From positions 772,568 to 836,567 of the forward strand of contig NZ_BMOE01000001.1 in NCBI RefSeq assembly GCF_014646915.1: a stretch of DNA of 64,000 bases, read 5' to 3'. A program made the translations under genes and the position numbers. Below are positions 21,390-29,955 of the stretch, in pieces (the first letter of the stretch is position 1; the number at the start of each line of letters is the position of its first letter). The notes under the pieces are model-generated. The model did not search any database. It saw only the letters and a list, made by a program, of their open reading frames with translations, and was not told the DNA's origin. The DNA comes from Deinococcus aquiradiocola (GTDB lineage: Bacteria; Deinococcota; Deinococci; Deinococcales; Deinococcaceae).

Positions 21390-22753
21390 CCACCGACACC
21401 CACGACACCACGCAGGTGTACGTCCACCGGGAACCCAGCGCCCTGCGCCGCGCCGTCCCGTGGCTGGTGCTGGCCGCCATCGTGGCGGGCCTCGGGTACC
21501 TGGGCTTCGTGCTGTGGCAGAGCATGCAGGGCCGCGCGCCGAGCTTCACCATCTACACCGTCAAGGGCGGCTGGATCCGCTTCCTGCTGTTCCTGCTCGC
21601 CGCGTGCGGCGTCCTCGCCCTCACCAGCCTGATCGGGCAGCGGTACGGGCAGCGGCGCACGGGCCGCACCATCAACTACTGGCAGGTGCTCGGCGACCAG
21701 CTCACGCACCTGTTCCTGATCCTGGTGGTGCTCGTCGCCGTGTACCCGCTGCTGTACGTGCTGCTGGCCGCCTTCGACCCCAAGAACAGCCTGTTCGCCT
21801 TCCCGGACTTCTCGAACCCCAACATCTTCTACAAGACGGGCCTGCTGCCCAAACTCAGCGGCCTGACCTGGGAGAACTTCGGGAAGCTCTTCGACGGCGT
21901 CACCATCCCCGGCTGGCAGGTCGCGCTGGCCGTGCTGGTCGGCGCGTCCCTCGGCGCGCTCCTCGTGCTGACCCTCATGGCCCGCGCGCGCGGCAGCGAC
22001 CAGGGCCTCGAACGCCCCCGCACCATCGCCACGCGCGTCCTCGTGGTCGCCCTGGCGGTCCTCGCGGTGTTCATGACGCCCGCGCAGTTCCAGGGGCAGG
22101 GCAACGAGAGCAAGTTCCTGCTGTCCGTCCGCAACACGCTCCTCGTGTCGGGCCTCACGGGCGTCCTCGCCATCCTGCTGTCCACCACCGCCGGGTACGC
22201 CATGGCGCGCCTGCGCTTCCCGGGCCGCTTCCAGACGCTGCTGTTCTTCATCTTCGTGCAGATGTTCCCGGTGTTCCTGGCGCTCGTCGCCATCTACGCG
22301 CTGCTCTTCAACCTCGGGCTCATCAACAGCTTCACGGGCCTGATCCTCGCGTACTCCGGCGGCGCCATCGCCTTCAACACCTGGATCTACAAAGGCTACG
22401 TCGAGAGCCTCCCCGAGAGCCTCGAAGAGGCCGCGATGGTGGACGGCGCGACCCGCTGGACGGCCTTCACGCGCGTCGTGCTGCCCCTGTCCGGCAGCAT
22501 GCTGGTGTTCATCTTCCTGAACCAGTTCATCGGCACGTACGCCGAATTCATCCTCGCGAACGTCCTGCTGACCGGCGTGGAGAAATGGACGGTGGGCGTC
22601 ATGCTGCGCTCCTTCACCGCCGGACAGTTCAGCACCAAGTGGGGCGTGTTCGCCGCCGCCGCGACACTCGGCGCCCTGCCGATCATCGCGCTGTTCTACG
22701 GCTTCCAGAAGTACTTCACGGGCGGCACCGTCGCCGGCGGCGTGAAGGAATAA
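21386..22753 (+). CDS. malG: maltose-type ABC transporter permease MalG, extended
   Basis: A 455-aa permease, clearly longer than the roughly 300-aa MalG of enterobacteria. The extra length is an N-terminal pair of membrane segments (to about residue 85) and an inserted hydrophobic hairpin of about 90 residues after [17 protein letters not shown]. The coupling motif [21 protein letters not shown] and the C-terminal membrane core are standard. No malK-type ATPase is encoded here, so the energising subunit must be elsewhere, as is common for shared ATPases in Gram-positive-like sugar importers. Confidence 0.93.
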   Translation: MTTDTHDTTQVYVHREPSALRRAVPWLVLAAIVAGLGYLGFVLWQSMQGRAPSFTIYTVKGGWIRFLLFLLAACGVLALTSLIGQRYGQRRTGRTINYWQVLGDQLTHLFLILVVLVAVYPLLYVLLAAFDPKNSLFAFPDFSNPNIFYKTGLLPKLSGLTWENFGKLFDGVTIPGWQVALAVLVGASLGALLVLTLMARARGSDQGLERPRTIATRVLVVALAVLAVFMTPAQFQGQGNESKFLLSVRNTLLVSGLTGVLAILLSTTAGYAMARLRFPGRFQTLLFFIFVQMFPVFLALVAIYALLFNLGLINSFTGLILAYSGGAIAFNTWIYKGYVESLPESLEEAAMVDGATRWTAFTRVVLPLSGSMLVFIFLNQFIGTYAEFILANVLLTGVEKWTVGVMLRSFTAGQFSTKWGVFAAAATLGALPIIALFYGFQKYFTGGTVAGGVKE

Positions 22754-22774
22754 CCGCACCAGACTGACAGGAAA

Positions 22775-22817
22775 GACAGGAACGCCGGGACTGAGCTGCA
22801 GTCCCGGCGTTCCTGTC
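22775..22817 (+). terminator. Hairpin terminator between malG and the convergent FAH gene
   Basis: GACAGGAACGCCGGGACT pairs perfectly (18 bp) with its complement around a short loop. It is symmetrical and could serve both strands, though U-runs are lacking. Confidence 0.65.
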
Positions 22818-22887
22818 CTGCTGGAAACAGTCACCCGTCCGGGGCCGCTTCCCGGTCACGTGCCGGGCAGGTCAGGCGACAGGCCGG

Positions 22888-23649
22888 TCAGGCGACGGGG
22901 CCGATCCGGGTGCGGAGCACGCCCACGCCTTCCACCTCGACCTCCACCGTGTCGCCCGGCTGCACGGGCCCGACCCCTTCGGGCGTGCCGGTGAGGACCA
23001 CGTCGCCTGGTTCGAGCGTCACGAAGCGCGTCAGGTACACGAGCACGTCCACCACCGGGAAGATCATGCTGCTGGTGCGGCCGTCCTGGCGCGTCTCGCC
23101 GTTCACGCGCGTCTGCACGCGCAGGTCGGCGGGGTCGAGGTCCGGGACGAGCCACGGGCCGAGCGGGCAGAAGCGGTCGGCGGCCTTCGCGCGAAACCAC
23201 TGCAGGTCCGTCTTCTGCCGGTCGCGGGCCGTGAGGTCGTTCGCGCACGTGAAGCCTGCCACGTGCGCGAGCGCGTTCTGCGGCGTGAGGTGCCGGGCGC
23301 GCGTGCCGATCACGAGGGCGAGCTCTCCCTCGTAGTGGAAGTTTTCGGTCCAGTCGGGGTACGCGACCGTGCCGTCTGGCTCGGCGAGCGCGTTCGCGCC
23401 TTTCAGGAAGATGCCCGGCTCGGTCGGCAGGTCGCCCTTGTCGTTGCCCAGTTCGCGGATGTGGTCCAGGTAGTTGCGCCCGACGCAGACGACCTTGCCG
23501 CCCTCGGCCGGTGCGAGCAGCGTCACGTCCGCGAAGGGGACGGTCTCCCCCGTCCGTTCGCCGCGCATGCCTGCCGTGACGTGCACGGTGTCGCCCTCCA
23601 CTTCGCCCCACACGGTGCGGGTGCCGGTCCTGCCCCTGATGATTCGCAT
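22888..23649 (-). CDS. fumarylacetoacetate hydrolase-family protein
   Basis: A 253-aa FAH-superfamily enzyme (hydrolase/isomerase/decarboxylase of beta-diketo acids). It has the family core [28 protein letters not shown], the metal-binding [11 protein letters not shown] (the E-x-E pair), [14 protein letters not shown] with a nearby [12 protein letters not shown], and the closing [11 protein letters not shown]. Members include 2-hydroxyhepta-2,4-diene-1,7-dioate isomerase and oxaloacetate tautomerase; which one is unclear. TACACT lies 6 nt before the ATG. Confidence 0.9.
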   Translation of the reverse strand: MRIIRGRTGTRTVWGEVEGDTVHVTAGMRGERTGETVPFADVTLLAPAEGGKVVCVGRNYLDHIRELGNDKGDLPTEPGIFLKGANALAEPDGTVAYPDWTENFHYEGELALVIGTRARHLTPQNALAHVAGFTCANDLTARDRQKTDLQWFRAKAADRFCPLGPWLVPDLDPADLRVQTRVNGETRQDGRTSSMIFPVVDVLVYLTRFVTLEPGDVVLTGTPEGVGPVQPGDTVEVEVEGVGVLRTRIGPVA

Positions 23650-23655
23650 GCGGGC

Positions 23656-23661
23656 AGTGTA
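23656..23661 (-). promoter_or_regulatory. -10 box TACACT, leaderless, for the FAH gene
   Basis: Minus-strand TACACT with a 6-nt spacer to the ATG at 23649. Confidence 0.75.
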
Positions 23662-23739
23662 GCGTGCCGCTGCTGCGCACCGGTTCGGGGTGCGTGCCCG
23701 CGTCCGGTCAGTCCGTCAGGCGGAGCGGCGCCCCGGTCA

Positions 23740-23903
23740 TACGGTGTTGATCCGATTCCAGGGATGCCGGGAACAGCACCGACATCCCTTCTTGGGCAGA
23801 ACAGCGCCCTGCAGGACGCTTGCCTGCTTCCACCTCCTCAACACCGGACTTTTTGGCGCCCTTGTCGCTCGGCTGAACTCCAAAAGTTCAGCTCAACACC
23901 GGA
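23740..23903 (+). repeat. Stop-codon-associated repeat, copy A (164 bp)
   Basis: Ends are TACGGTGTTGATC and, reversed, TCCGGTGTTGAGC, a terminal inverted repeat. TCA flanks both sides (23737-23739 and 23904-23906), the right-hand TCA being the TGA stop of the small minus-strand gene. Compared with copies B and C it has an extra block of about 37 bp after CATCCCTTC. Inside are the hairpins GGGATGCCGG/CCGACATCCC and CTGAACTcc/AGTTCAG. Confidence 0.8.
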
Positions 23904-24218
23904 TCACTCGTCCCGGTCGTCCCACAGGGCGTCATCGCGGGCGTCGTCCCACGCTTCGCGCCGCCTGGCTTTCTTGCCCTTCTTGCGGGCCGGGCGGGGT
24001 GGGAGGGCCAGCACGTACGGTCCGCCGCCGCACCCTGCCTGCACTTCGCCCAGTCGTTCGGTCGGGTCGTCCCGTTCCGTTCCGGCCGCGTGATAGTGCC
24101 GCCCCTCGCAGTAGGGGCACTCGCCGACCGCCCAGAACAGCACGCGCGTGCCGGGCATGGGGAGCAGCTGAACGTACGTTTCGGGCGGAGCGGAGGGCTG
24201 GCGGTGCTTCTTGGCCAC
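23904..24218 (-). CDS. small hypothetical protein with a CPYC zinc-ribbon-like start
   Basis: About 104 aa from the GTG at 24218 (an in-frame ATG at 24248 lies upstream of the apparent promoter). It contains CPYCEGRHYH, which could bind metal, a GCGGGPYVL stretch with another Cys, and a very basic-then-acidic tail (RKKGKKARRREAWDDARDD). No family recognised. TAGCCT lies 5 nt before the GTG, supporting a leaderless start. It is sandwiched between two copies of the same dispersed repeat, with copy A beginning directly at its stop. Confidence 0.6.
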   Translation of the reverse strand: MAKKHRQPSAPPETYVQLLPMPGTRVLFWAVGECPYCEGRHYHAAGTERDDPTERLGEVQAGCGGGPYVLALPPRPARKKGKKARRREAWDDARDDALWDDRDE

Positions 24219-24223
24219 GCCAC

Positions 24224-24229
24224 AGGCTA
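24224..24229 (-). promoter_or_regulatory. -10 box TAGCCT for the small CPYC protein
   Basis: Minus-strand TAGCCT with a 5-nt spacer to GTG 24218. Confidence 0.5.
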
Positions 24230-24337
24230 GAGCGGACGCGGGGCGCACACCGTGACCGACACCGCCAGGGACCCACCGTGACCGGTACCGCCAGCCGCCC
24301 GGATGTGAGGCGCGCCCGCTTCAGGCACGTCGTGTCA

Positions 24338-24462
24338 TACGATTTTGAGCTGAACTTTTAGAGTTCAGCCGAGCGGAGCGAGTACCAAAAAGCACGGTTT
24401 GGAGAAGATGGAAGGGATGCCGGTGTCGTTTCCGGCATCCCTGGAATCGGATCAACACCGTG
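24338..24462 (-). repeat. Stop-codon-associated repeat, copy B (125 bp, inverted relative to A and C)
   Basis: Same blocks as copies A and C but in the opposite orientation. The flanks are TCA at 24335-24337 and TCA at 24463-24465; the latter is the stop codon of the next minus-strand gene. Here the first hairpin is perfect (GGGATGCCGG with CCGGCATCCC), where copy C has a one-base difference. That pattern suggests selection for structure or independent decay from a perfect ancestor. Confidence 0.82.
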
Positions 24463-25332
24463 TCAGGCGTGTTCGGGCAGCGCGGCGCGCAGGAAGTCGC
24501 GCACGACCGTCAGGAACTCCTGCGGCTGCTCCACGAACGGCATGTGCCCGCTCTGCTCGAACACGTGCAGCTGCGCGCCCGGCACGCCTGCCGCGGTCGC
24601 CTCGGACGCCTCCGGCGGACATGTCCGGTCGAATCGGCCCGCCAGGACCAGCGTGGGCGACGTCACGGCCTGCAGGCGGTCCTCCACCTCCAGGCCGCCG
24701 TACCCCGCCGCCGAGAACACCCGCAGCACGTCCGGCGCGTACCGGCCCGCGCTGCGCCGCGCGTACTCCTGAATGCGCGCGTCGTTCGGGTCGGCGAAGT
24801 GCCACGGCATCTGATCCACCATCAGCTGCTCGAACTGCGCTTCCGTCCGCACGTTCACCTCGTCCGCCCACGACGCCCGCACCACCTCCCGCAGCGACTC
24901 CGGCTCGAACGCCTCCAGCCGCGCGGGAATGTCGTCCAGGTACCGGCTCGACGGCACGCCGCAGCACACGATGCTCGCCGCCGCCGCGCCCGGCTCCGTC
25001 ACCGCGTGCTGCAGCGCCACGAACGACCCGTACGAGTGACCCAGCACCGCGTACCGCGTCGCTCCCAGCGCGCGCGCCACCGCGCTCACGTCGGCCGCCA
25101 TCTGCGGCAGCGTCCACGTGTCCTGCGGCGCGTCGCGGTCACTCTCGCCCTGCGCGCGCATGTCCAGCAGCACCAGCCGCACCGTGTCGGTGAGCGGGTC
25201 GAGGTAGTCGGCGAACTCGTGATGGTCGAGGCCGGGACCGCCGTGCAGCACGATCAGCGGCGGCAGGTGCTCCGGGCCCCGGAGATCCGCGAAGAGACGG
25301 GTATCACCGACGTTCAGCAGTTGCGTGGGCAT
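24463..25332 (-). CDS. alpha/beta hydrolase, proline iminopeptidase-like
   Basis: A 289-aa cytoplasmic hydrolase. The oxyanion motif is IVLHGGPGLDHHEF (HGGPG is typical of prolyl aminopeptidases and relatives), the nucleophile elbow is LGHSYGSFVAL, the acid lies in LVLAGRFDRTCPPE, and the catalytic His in FEQSGHMPFVEQPQEF. Probable substrates are short peptides or esters. Start at ATG 25332 with CATACT 6 nt upstream. Its stop codon forms one side of the repeat copy B target duplication. Confidence 0.87.
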   Translation of the reverse strand: MPTQLLNVGDTRLFADLRGPEHLPPLIVLHGGPGLDHHEFADYLDPLTDTVRLVLLDMRAQGESDRDAPQDTWTLPQMAADVSAVARALGATRYAVLGHSYGSFVALQHAVTEPGAAAASIVCCGVPSSRYLDDIPARLEAFEPESLREVVRASWADEVNVRTEAQFEQLMVDQMPWHFADPNDARIQEYARRSAGRYAPDVLRVFSAAGYGGLEVEDRLQAVTSPTLVLAGRFDRTCPPEASEATAAGVPGAQLHVFEQSGHMPFVEQPQEFLTVVRDFLRAALPEHA

Positions 25333-25338
25333 GAAGGG

Positions 25339-25344
25339 AGTATG
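25339..25344 (-). promoter_or_regulatory. -10-like box CATACT for the peptidase-like hydrolase
   Basis: Minus-strand CATACT, one base off TANNNT, with a 6-nt spacer to ATG 25332. Confidence 0.5.
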
Positions 25345-25415
25345 CCTGACGGTCCGGCTTCCGTCTGTCGCCTGCACCGGCCCGTAGCCCCTGGCCGGAG
25401 TGCGGCGTGCCGTCT

Positions 25416-26351
25416 TCAGTTCCAGGCGCGCACGACTTTCAGGGTGTGGCCGTCCCCGTCGGCCACGGCGACGAGGGCGCCGTCCAGCGTCACGAGGAAG
25501 CGGCCGGTGTCCTGCCAGGCGGGCCGTTTGCCCTGCCGGAGCTTGAGGGCCAGGTCGGGCGTGGCGGGGATGGTGGGGAGGTCGAGGGCGGCGAGGTCAT
25601 CCAGGCCCGCGGCGCCTTCCAGGTCGGTCAGCTGGACGGCGTCCTGCAGTCCGAAGCGGCCTGCGCGGGTGCGGACCAGTCCGGACAGGTGCGCCGTGGT
25701 GCCGAGGGCCGCGCCGATGTCGCGTGCCAGGGAGCGGATGTACGTGCCGCTGCCGACGCGTGCCCAGACGAGCAGCGTGGGGTGGTCGCCGAGGGTGGGC
25801 GGGAGGGTGAAGGTCTGCCCTGCGGGGTCCGGGTGCCAGCGTCCGTCCGCGTCCGGCGAGAAGGTGTGCGGGGCGGCGTCCGTCGTGGCGTGCAGGCCGA
25901 GCAGGGTCAGTTCGTGCAGCTGGACGGGCCGTGCGGGCAGGTCGATGTGTTCGCCTGCGCGGGCTGCGGCGTAGGCGCGCTGGCCGTTCACCTGGATGGC
26001 GCTGTACTGGGGCGGGACCTGCATCTGCGGGCCGAGGAAGGTGTCGAGCGTAGCCTGCACGCCCGGATGGTCGAGGGTGGGGACGGGGCGTTCCTCGCTG
26101 ACGGGACCTTCGGCGTCGAGGGTGGGGGTGCCCGCGCCGAGGCTGATCCAGGCGAGGTAGTCCTTGGTGTCGTGCTCCATGAACTGCACGAGTTTGGTGC
26201 TGTCCTCTGCGCACAGCACGAGGACGCCGGTGGCGAGCGGGTCGAGGGTGCCCGTGTGTCCGACGCGGCGGGTGTGGAGGGCGCGGCGGGCGCGGGCGAC
26301 CACGTCGTGTGAGGTGAGGCGGAGCGGTTTGTCGGTGACGTACACGGGCAT
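25416..26351 (-). CDS. truB: tRNA pseudouridine(55) synthase TruB
   Basis: A 311-aa enzyme making pseudouridine-55 in the T-loop of tRNAs. The opening VTDKPLRLTSHDVVARARR and the catalytic RVGHTGTLDPLATGVL with the active Asp are unmistakable, followed by TKDYLAWISLG, PPQYSAIQVNGQRAYAAARAG and GSGTYIRSLARDIG. The C-terminal PUA-like part is short. TACCCT lies 7 nt before the ATG. Confidence 0.97.
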   Translation of the reverse strand: MPVYVTDKPLRLTSHDVVARARRALHTRRVGHTGTLDPLATGVLVLCAEDSTKLVQFMEHDTKDYLAWISLGAGTPTLDAEGPVSEERPVPTLDHPGVQATLDTFLGPQMQVPPQYSAIQVNGQRAYAAARAGEHIDLPARPVQLHELTLLGLHATTDAAPHTFSPDADGRWHPDPAGQTFTLPPTLGDHPTLLVWARVGSGTYIRSLARDIGAALGTTAHLSGLVRTRAGRFGLQDAVQLTDLEGAAGLDDLAALDLPTIPATPDLALKLRQGKRPAWQDTGRFLVTLDGALVAVADGDGHTLKVVRAWN

Positions 26352-26358
26352 GCTGCCC

Positions 26359-26364
26359 AGGGTA
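26359..26364 (-). promoter_or_regulatory. -10 box TACCCT, leaderless, for truB
   Basis: Minus-strand TACCCT with a 7-nt spacer to ATG 26351; it lies only 27 bp after the threonine aldolase stop. Confidence 0.6.
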
Positions 26365-26390
26365 GCCGATCCTTCCCGGGGCGGGGCGGG

Positions 26391-27401
26391 TCAGCTGCGG
26401 ATGATGTCCTGCGCGTGGGCGAGGAGGTCGTCGGTGATCTGGTGGTGCAGCACGAAGCGGACGCGGTCGTGGTCGAGGGCGCTCGCGAGGAGGCCGCGTG
26501 CGGCCCAGGCGTTCACGCGGGTCTGCGCGTCGGGGAGGGTCGCGTAGATCATGTTGGTCTGCACGGTTTCGAGGTCCACGTCGTACCCGGCTTCCTTGAG
26601 GGTGACGGCGAGTTCGCGGGCGCGGCGGTGGTCTTCCTGGAGGAGGGCGGGACCTTCGCGCAGCGCGATGAGGCCGGCGGCGGCGAGGATGCCTGCCTGG
26701 CGCATGCCGCCGCCCATCATCTTGCGGTAGCGGTGCGCGGCGCCGATGAAGTCGCGGCTGCCGAGGAGGACGCTGCCGACGGGCGCGCCGAGGCCCTTGC
26801 TGAGGCACAGGCTGACGCTGTGGAAGTGCCGGGCGATGTCGCTCGGCCGGACGCCCTGCGCGGCGGCGGCGTTCATCATGCGGGCCCCGTCGAGGTGCAG
26901 CGGCAGGCCTTCCTGCTCGGCGACGTCGCGCACGCCTGCGAGCACTTCGAGCGGGAGGACGGTGCCGCCCGCCTTGTTGTGCGTGTCTTCCAGGGAGATC
27001 ATGCCGCTCGGTGACTGGTGGATGCTGCGGCGGATGGCGCGGCGCACGTCGTCCGGGTCGGGCACGCCGCGCGGGGCGGGCACGAAGCGCGGGACGACGC
27101 CGGAGAAGGTGGCCATCATGCCGAGTTCCCACTCGTAGATGTGGGAGCCTTCCGGGCAGATGACTTCCTGGCCGCGTTGCGTGTGGACGGCGATGGCGAC
27201 CTGATTGGTCATGGTGCCGGACGGCATGAAGAGGCCCGCCTCGAAGCCGAGGAGGTCGGCCGCTTCCCGCTGCAGTTCGCTGACGGTGGGGTCTTCGGCG
27301 TACACGTCGTCCCCGACGACCGCTTCGTGCATGGCGCGGCGCATGCGTTCGGTGGGGGTGGTGACGGTGTCGCTCCTCAGGTCGATGCGGGGGCCGGTCA
27401 T
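26391..27401 (-). CDS. low-specificity L-threonine aldolase
   Basis: A 336-aa PLP enzyme of the GLY1/LtaE family cleaving (allo-)threonine to glycine and acetaldehyde. It opens with [19 protein letters not shown], includes the [12 protein letters not shown] and [19 protein letters not shown] stretch ([13 protein letters not shown]), the substrate-site [32 protein letters not shown], and the PLP lysine in [14 protein letters not shown]. Leaderless promoter TAGCAT. Confidence 0.95.
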   Translation of the reverse strand: MTGPRIDLRSDTVTTPTERMRRAMHEAVVGDDVYAEDPTVSELQREAADLLGFEAGLFMPSGTMTNQVAIAVHTQRGQEVICPEGSHIYEWELGMMATFSGVVPRFVPAPRGVPDPDDVRRAIRRSIHQSPSGMISLEDTHNKAGGTVLPLEVLAGVRDVAEQEGLPLHLDGARMMNAAAAQGVRPSDIARHFHSVSLCLSKGLGAPVGSVLLGSRDFIGAAHRYRKMMGGGMRQAGILAAAGLIALREGPALLQEDHRRARELAVTLKEAGYDVDLETVQTNMIYATLPDAQTRVNAWAARGLLASALDHDRVRFVLHHQITDDLLAHAQDIIRS

Positions 27402-27407
27402 GCCGGG

Positions 27408-27413
27408 ATGCTA
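27408..27413 (-). promoter_or_regulatory. -10 box TAGCAT, leaderless, for the threonine aldolase
   Basis: Minus-strand TAGCAT with a 6-nt spacer to ATG 27401. Confidence 0.65.
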
Positions 27414-27459
27414 GCGCAGGCCGGGCGGGGTCCGGTGTGGGCGCGGGCGTCTCTGCAGG

Positions 27460-27993
27460 TCAGTGGGGGTGCGGGGTGGGCGCGGTGAGCGGGAAGGTGT
27501 GCACCTCGCGCACCTCGCCGCCCGCCTCGACCGTGAGGCTCAGGGCCGACACCTCGAAGTGCTGCACGGGCGGCACGAGCGGGGCGAGCGTGGCTTCCAG
27601 GGTGGGTTGCGCCCACGGGAGCACGCCGAGCGCGAGCGTGAGGTGCGGAATGTACGCCTTCTGGTCGTACGGTTGCGGCGGTGCGGACGGGAGCGCCAGC
27701 ACGTGGTCGTGCAGGGCCGCCAGGTCCGGCCCAAGGGTGCACTCCAGGAACACGATGCCCGGAAAGTACCGCCAGCCGCTCACGTGCACCTCGAAGGCCG
27801 GAACGCCGGACAGCAGGGCGCGCAGGTCGTGCACGAGCGTCTCCTCGGGCACGTCGGCGGGGAAGGGCGCGCGGAGGTTCAGGTGCGGCTCGCCGTACGC
27901 GCGGACGTTCAGTCGGGCCTGCAGGGCGCGCAGCCAGCCGTCGAGTTCGGGGCAGGGCCAGGCGACGAGGCCGTACAGCGGCCCGTTCGTCAT
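27460..27993 (-). CDS. 2H phosphoesterase (2'-5' RNA ligase family)
   Basis: A 177-aa protein with two HxL/T-type catalytic motifs: HLNLRAPFP at about residue 37 and IPHLTLALG at about residue 115, the hallmark of the 2H phosphoesterase superfamily (2'-5' RNA ligases/cyclic phosphodiesterases). It most likely acts on 2',3'- or 2'-5'-linked phosphodiesters of RNA or nucleotides. It starts immediately after the stop of the SufR-like gene (no gap), so it is third in the mrp operon. Confidence 0.85.
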   Translation of the reverse strand: MTNGPLYGLVAWPCPELDGWLRALQARLNVRAYGEPHLNLRAPFPADVPEETLVHDLRALLSGVPAFEVHVSGWRYFPGIVFLECTLGPDLAALHDHVLALPSAPPQPYDQKAYIPHLTLALGVLPWAQPTLEATLAPLVPPVQHFEVSALSLTVEAGGEVREVHTFPLTAPTPHPH

Positions 27994-28647
27994 TCAGCCC
28001 ACGCGGTAGCGGCACTCGGCCGCCCCGCACGCGATGCGCGTCTCGCGGACGACCGGGACGCCCAGCAGGTCACGGTACAGCCGCAGTTCGGACTCGCACA
28101 GCTCTCCGTAGTCGCGCGCGACCTTCAGGGCCGGGCAGTTGCGTTCCTTGAGGTACCACACGCCGTCCTCCTGGCTGATCTCGGCGGCGTACCCGGCCTC
28201 CTGGAGTTTCTGGGCGAGGGTGTGGAGGCGTTCGCTGAGCGTGCCGGTGATGGCGGGCGCGAGGCGCGCGTACAGGTCCGCCTGCCGTTCGGACAGGACC
28301 TGCATGACGGCCCCCTCACCGAAGAGCTTCTGGACGTGGGCGAGCACGTCGCTGCACAGGCTCGCGTAGGATTTCGGGAAGGTGCTCTCGCCCCGGTCGG
28401 ACAGGACGTACACGTGCTGCGGGCGACCGCGCCCGCCGGGCTTCTCGGTACGGGCGTCGATCAGGCCCGCTTCCTGCAGGTCGCAGAGGTGCTTGCGTGC
28501 GGCGGGGACGCTGATGTCGAGGTCCTGCGCGAGGGCCTGCACGGTCGGCGAGCCGTGCCGTTTGACGAGTTCCAGCAGGCGTGCCTTGGTGCCCTGCAGG
28601 GGGGCGCCGAGGGCCTGCGGTGACGCGGGGGGCACGGAGACGGTCAC
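27994..28647 (-). CDS. SufR-like winged-helix transcriptional regulator with four Cys
   Basis: A 217-aa regulator. The N-terminal winged helix (GTKARLLELVKRHGSPTVQALAQDLDISVPAARKHLCDLQEAGL) and wing (GRGRPQHVYVLSDRGE) match the ArsR/DeoR-like family that includes the Fe-S regulator SufR. The C-terminal half carries Cys in NCPALKVARDYGELC and ACGAAEC (spacing C-x12-C-x22-C-x4-C), suitable for an Fe-S cluster. Start is the GTG at 28647, 8 nt after the mrp stop. Being cotranscribed with the Fe-S carrier mrp strengthens a role in Fe-S homeostasis; not proven. Confidence 0.82.
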   Translation of the reverse strand: MTVSVPPASPQALGAPLQGTKARLLELVKRHGSPTVQALAQDLDISVPAARKHLCDLQEAGLIDARTEKPGGRGRPQHVYVLSDRGESTFPKSYASLCSDVLAHVQKLFGEGAVMQVLSERQADLYARLAPAITGTLSERLHTLAQKLQEAGYAAEISQEDGVWYLKERNCPALKVARDYGELCESELRLYRDLLGVPVVRETRIACGAAECRYRVG

Positions 28648-28655
28648 GGCGTCCC

Positions 28656-29717
<1,062 letters not shown>

Positions 29718-29943
29718 GAGCGAGTTTTAGCGCACGGGGACGCGCGGAGCAAGTTAAGGGGTTACAAAGGCGGGCAGCGGAACGTGCCGCACCCCCGCGC
29801 CGGGCAGGACGGGAAGCGCGGCGGGAACGGCGGACCTCCCGGCGGGCCGGAGCGGCGACCCGCGCACGGGGCGGCCGGAGTGCAGCCGCACCAGCACGCC
29901 GTTTCCAGCACACGGTGGGCGAACCTGCGGGAAGGGGATGCTC

Positions 29944-29949
29944 TATACT
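29944..29949 (+). promoter_or_regulatory. -10 box TATACT, leaderless, for the pseudokinase gene
   Basis: TATACT with a 6-nt spacer to ATG 29956, preferring that start over an in-frame ATG at 29938 that lies upstream of the box. Confidence 0.75.
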
Positions 29950-29955
29950 CGGCGG

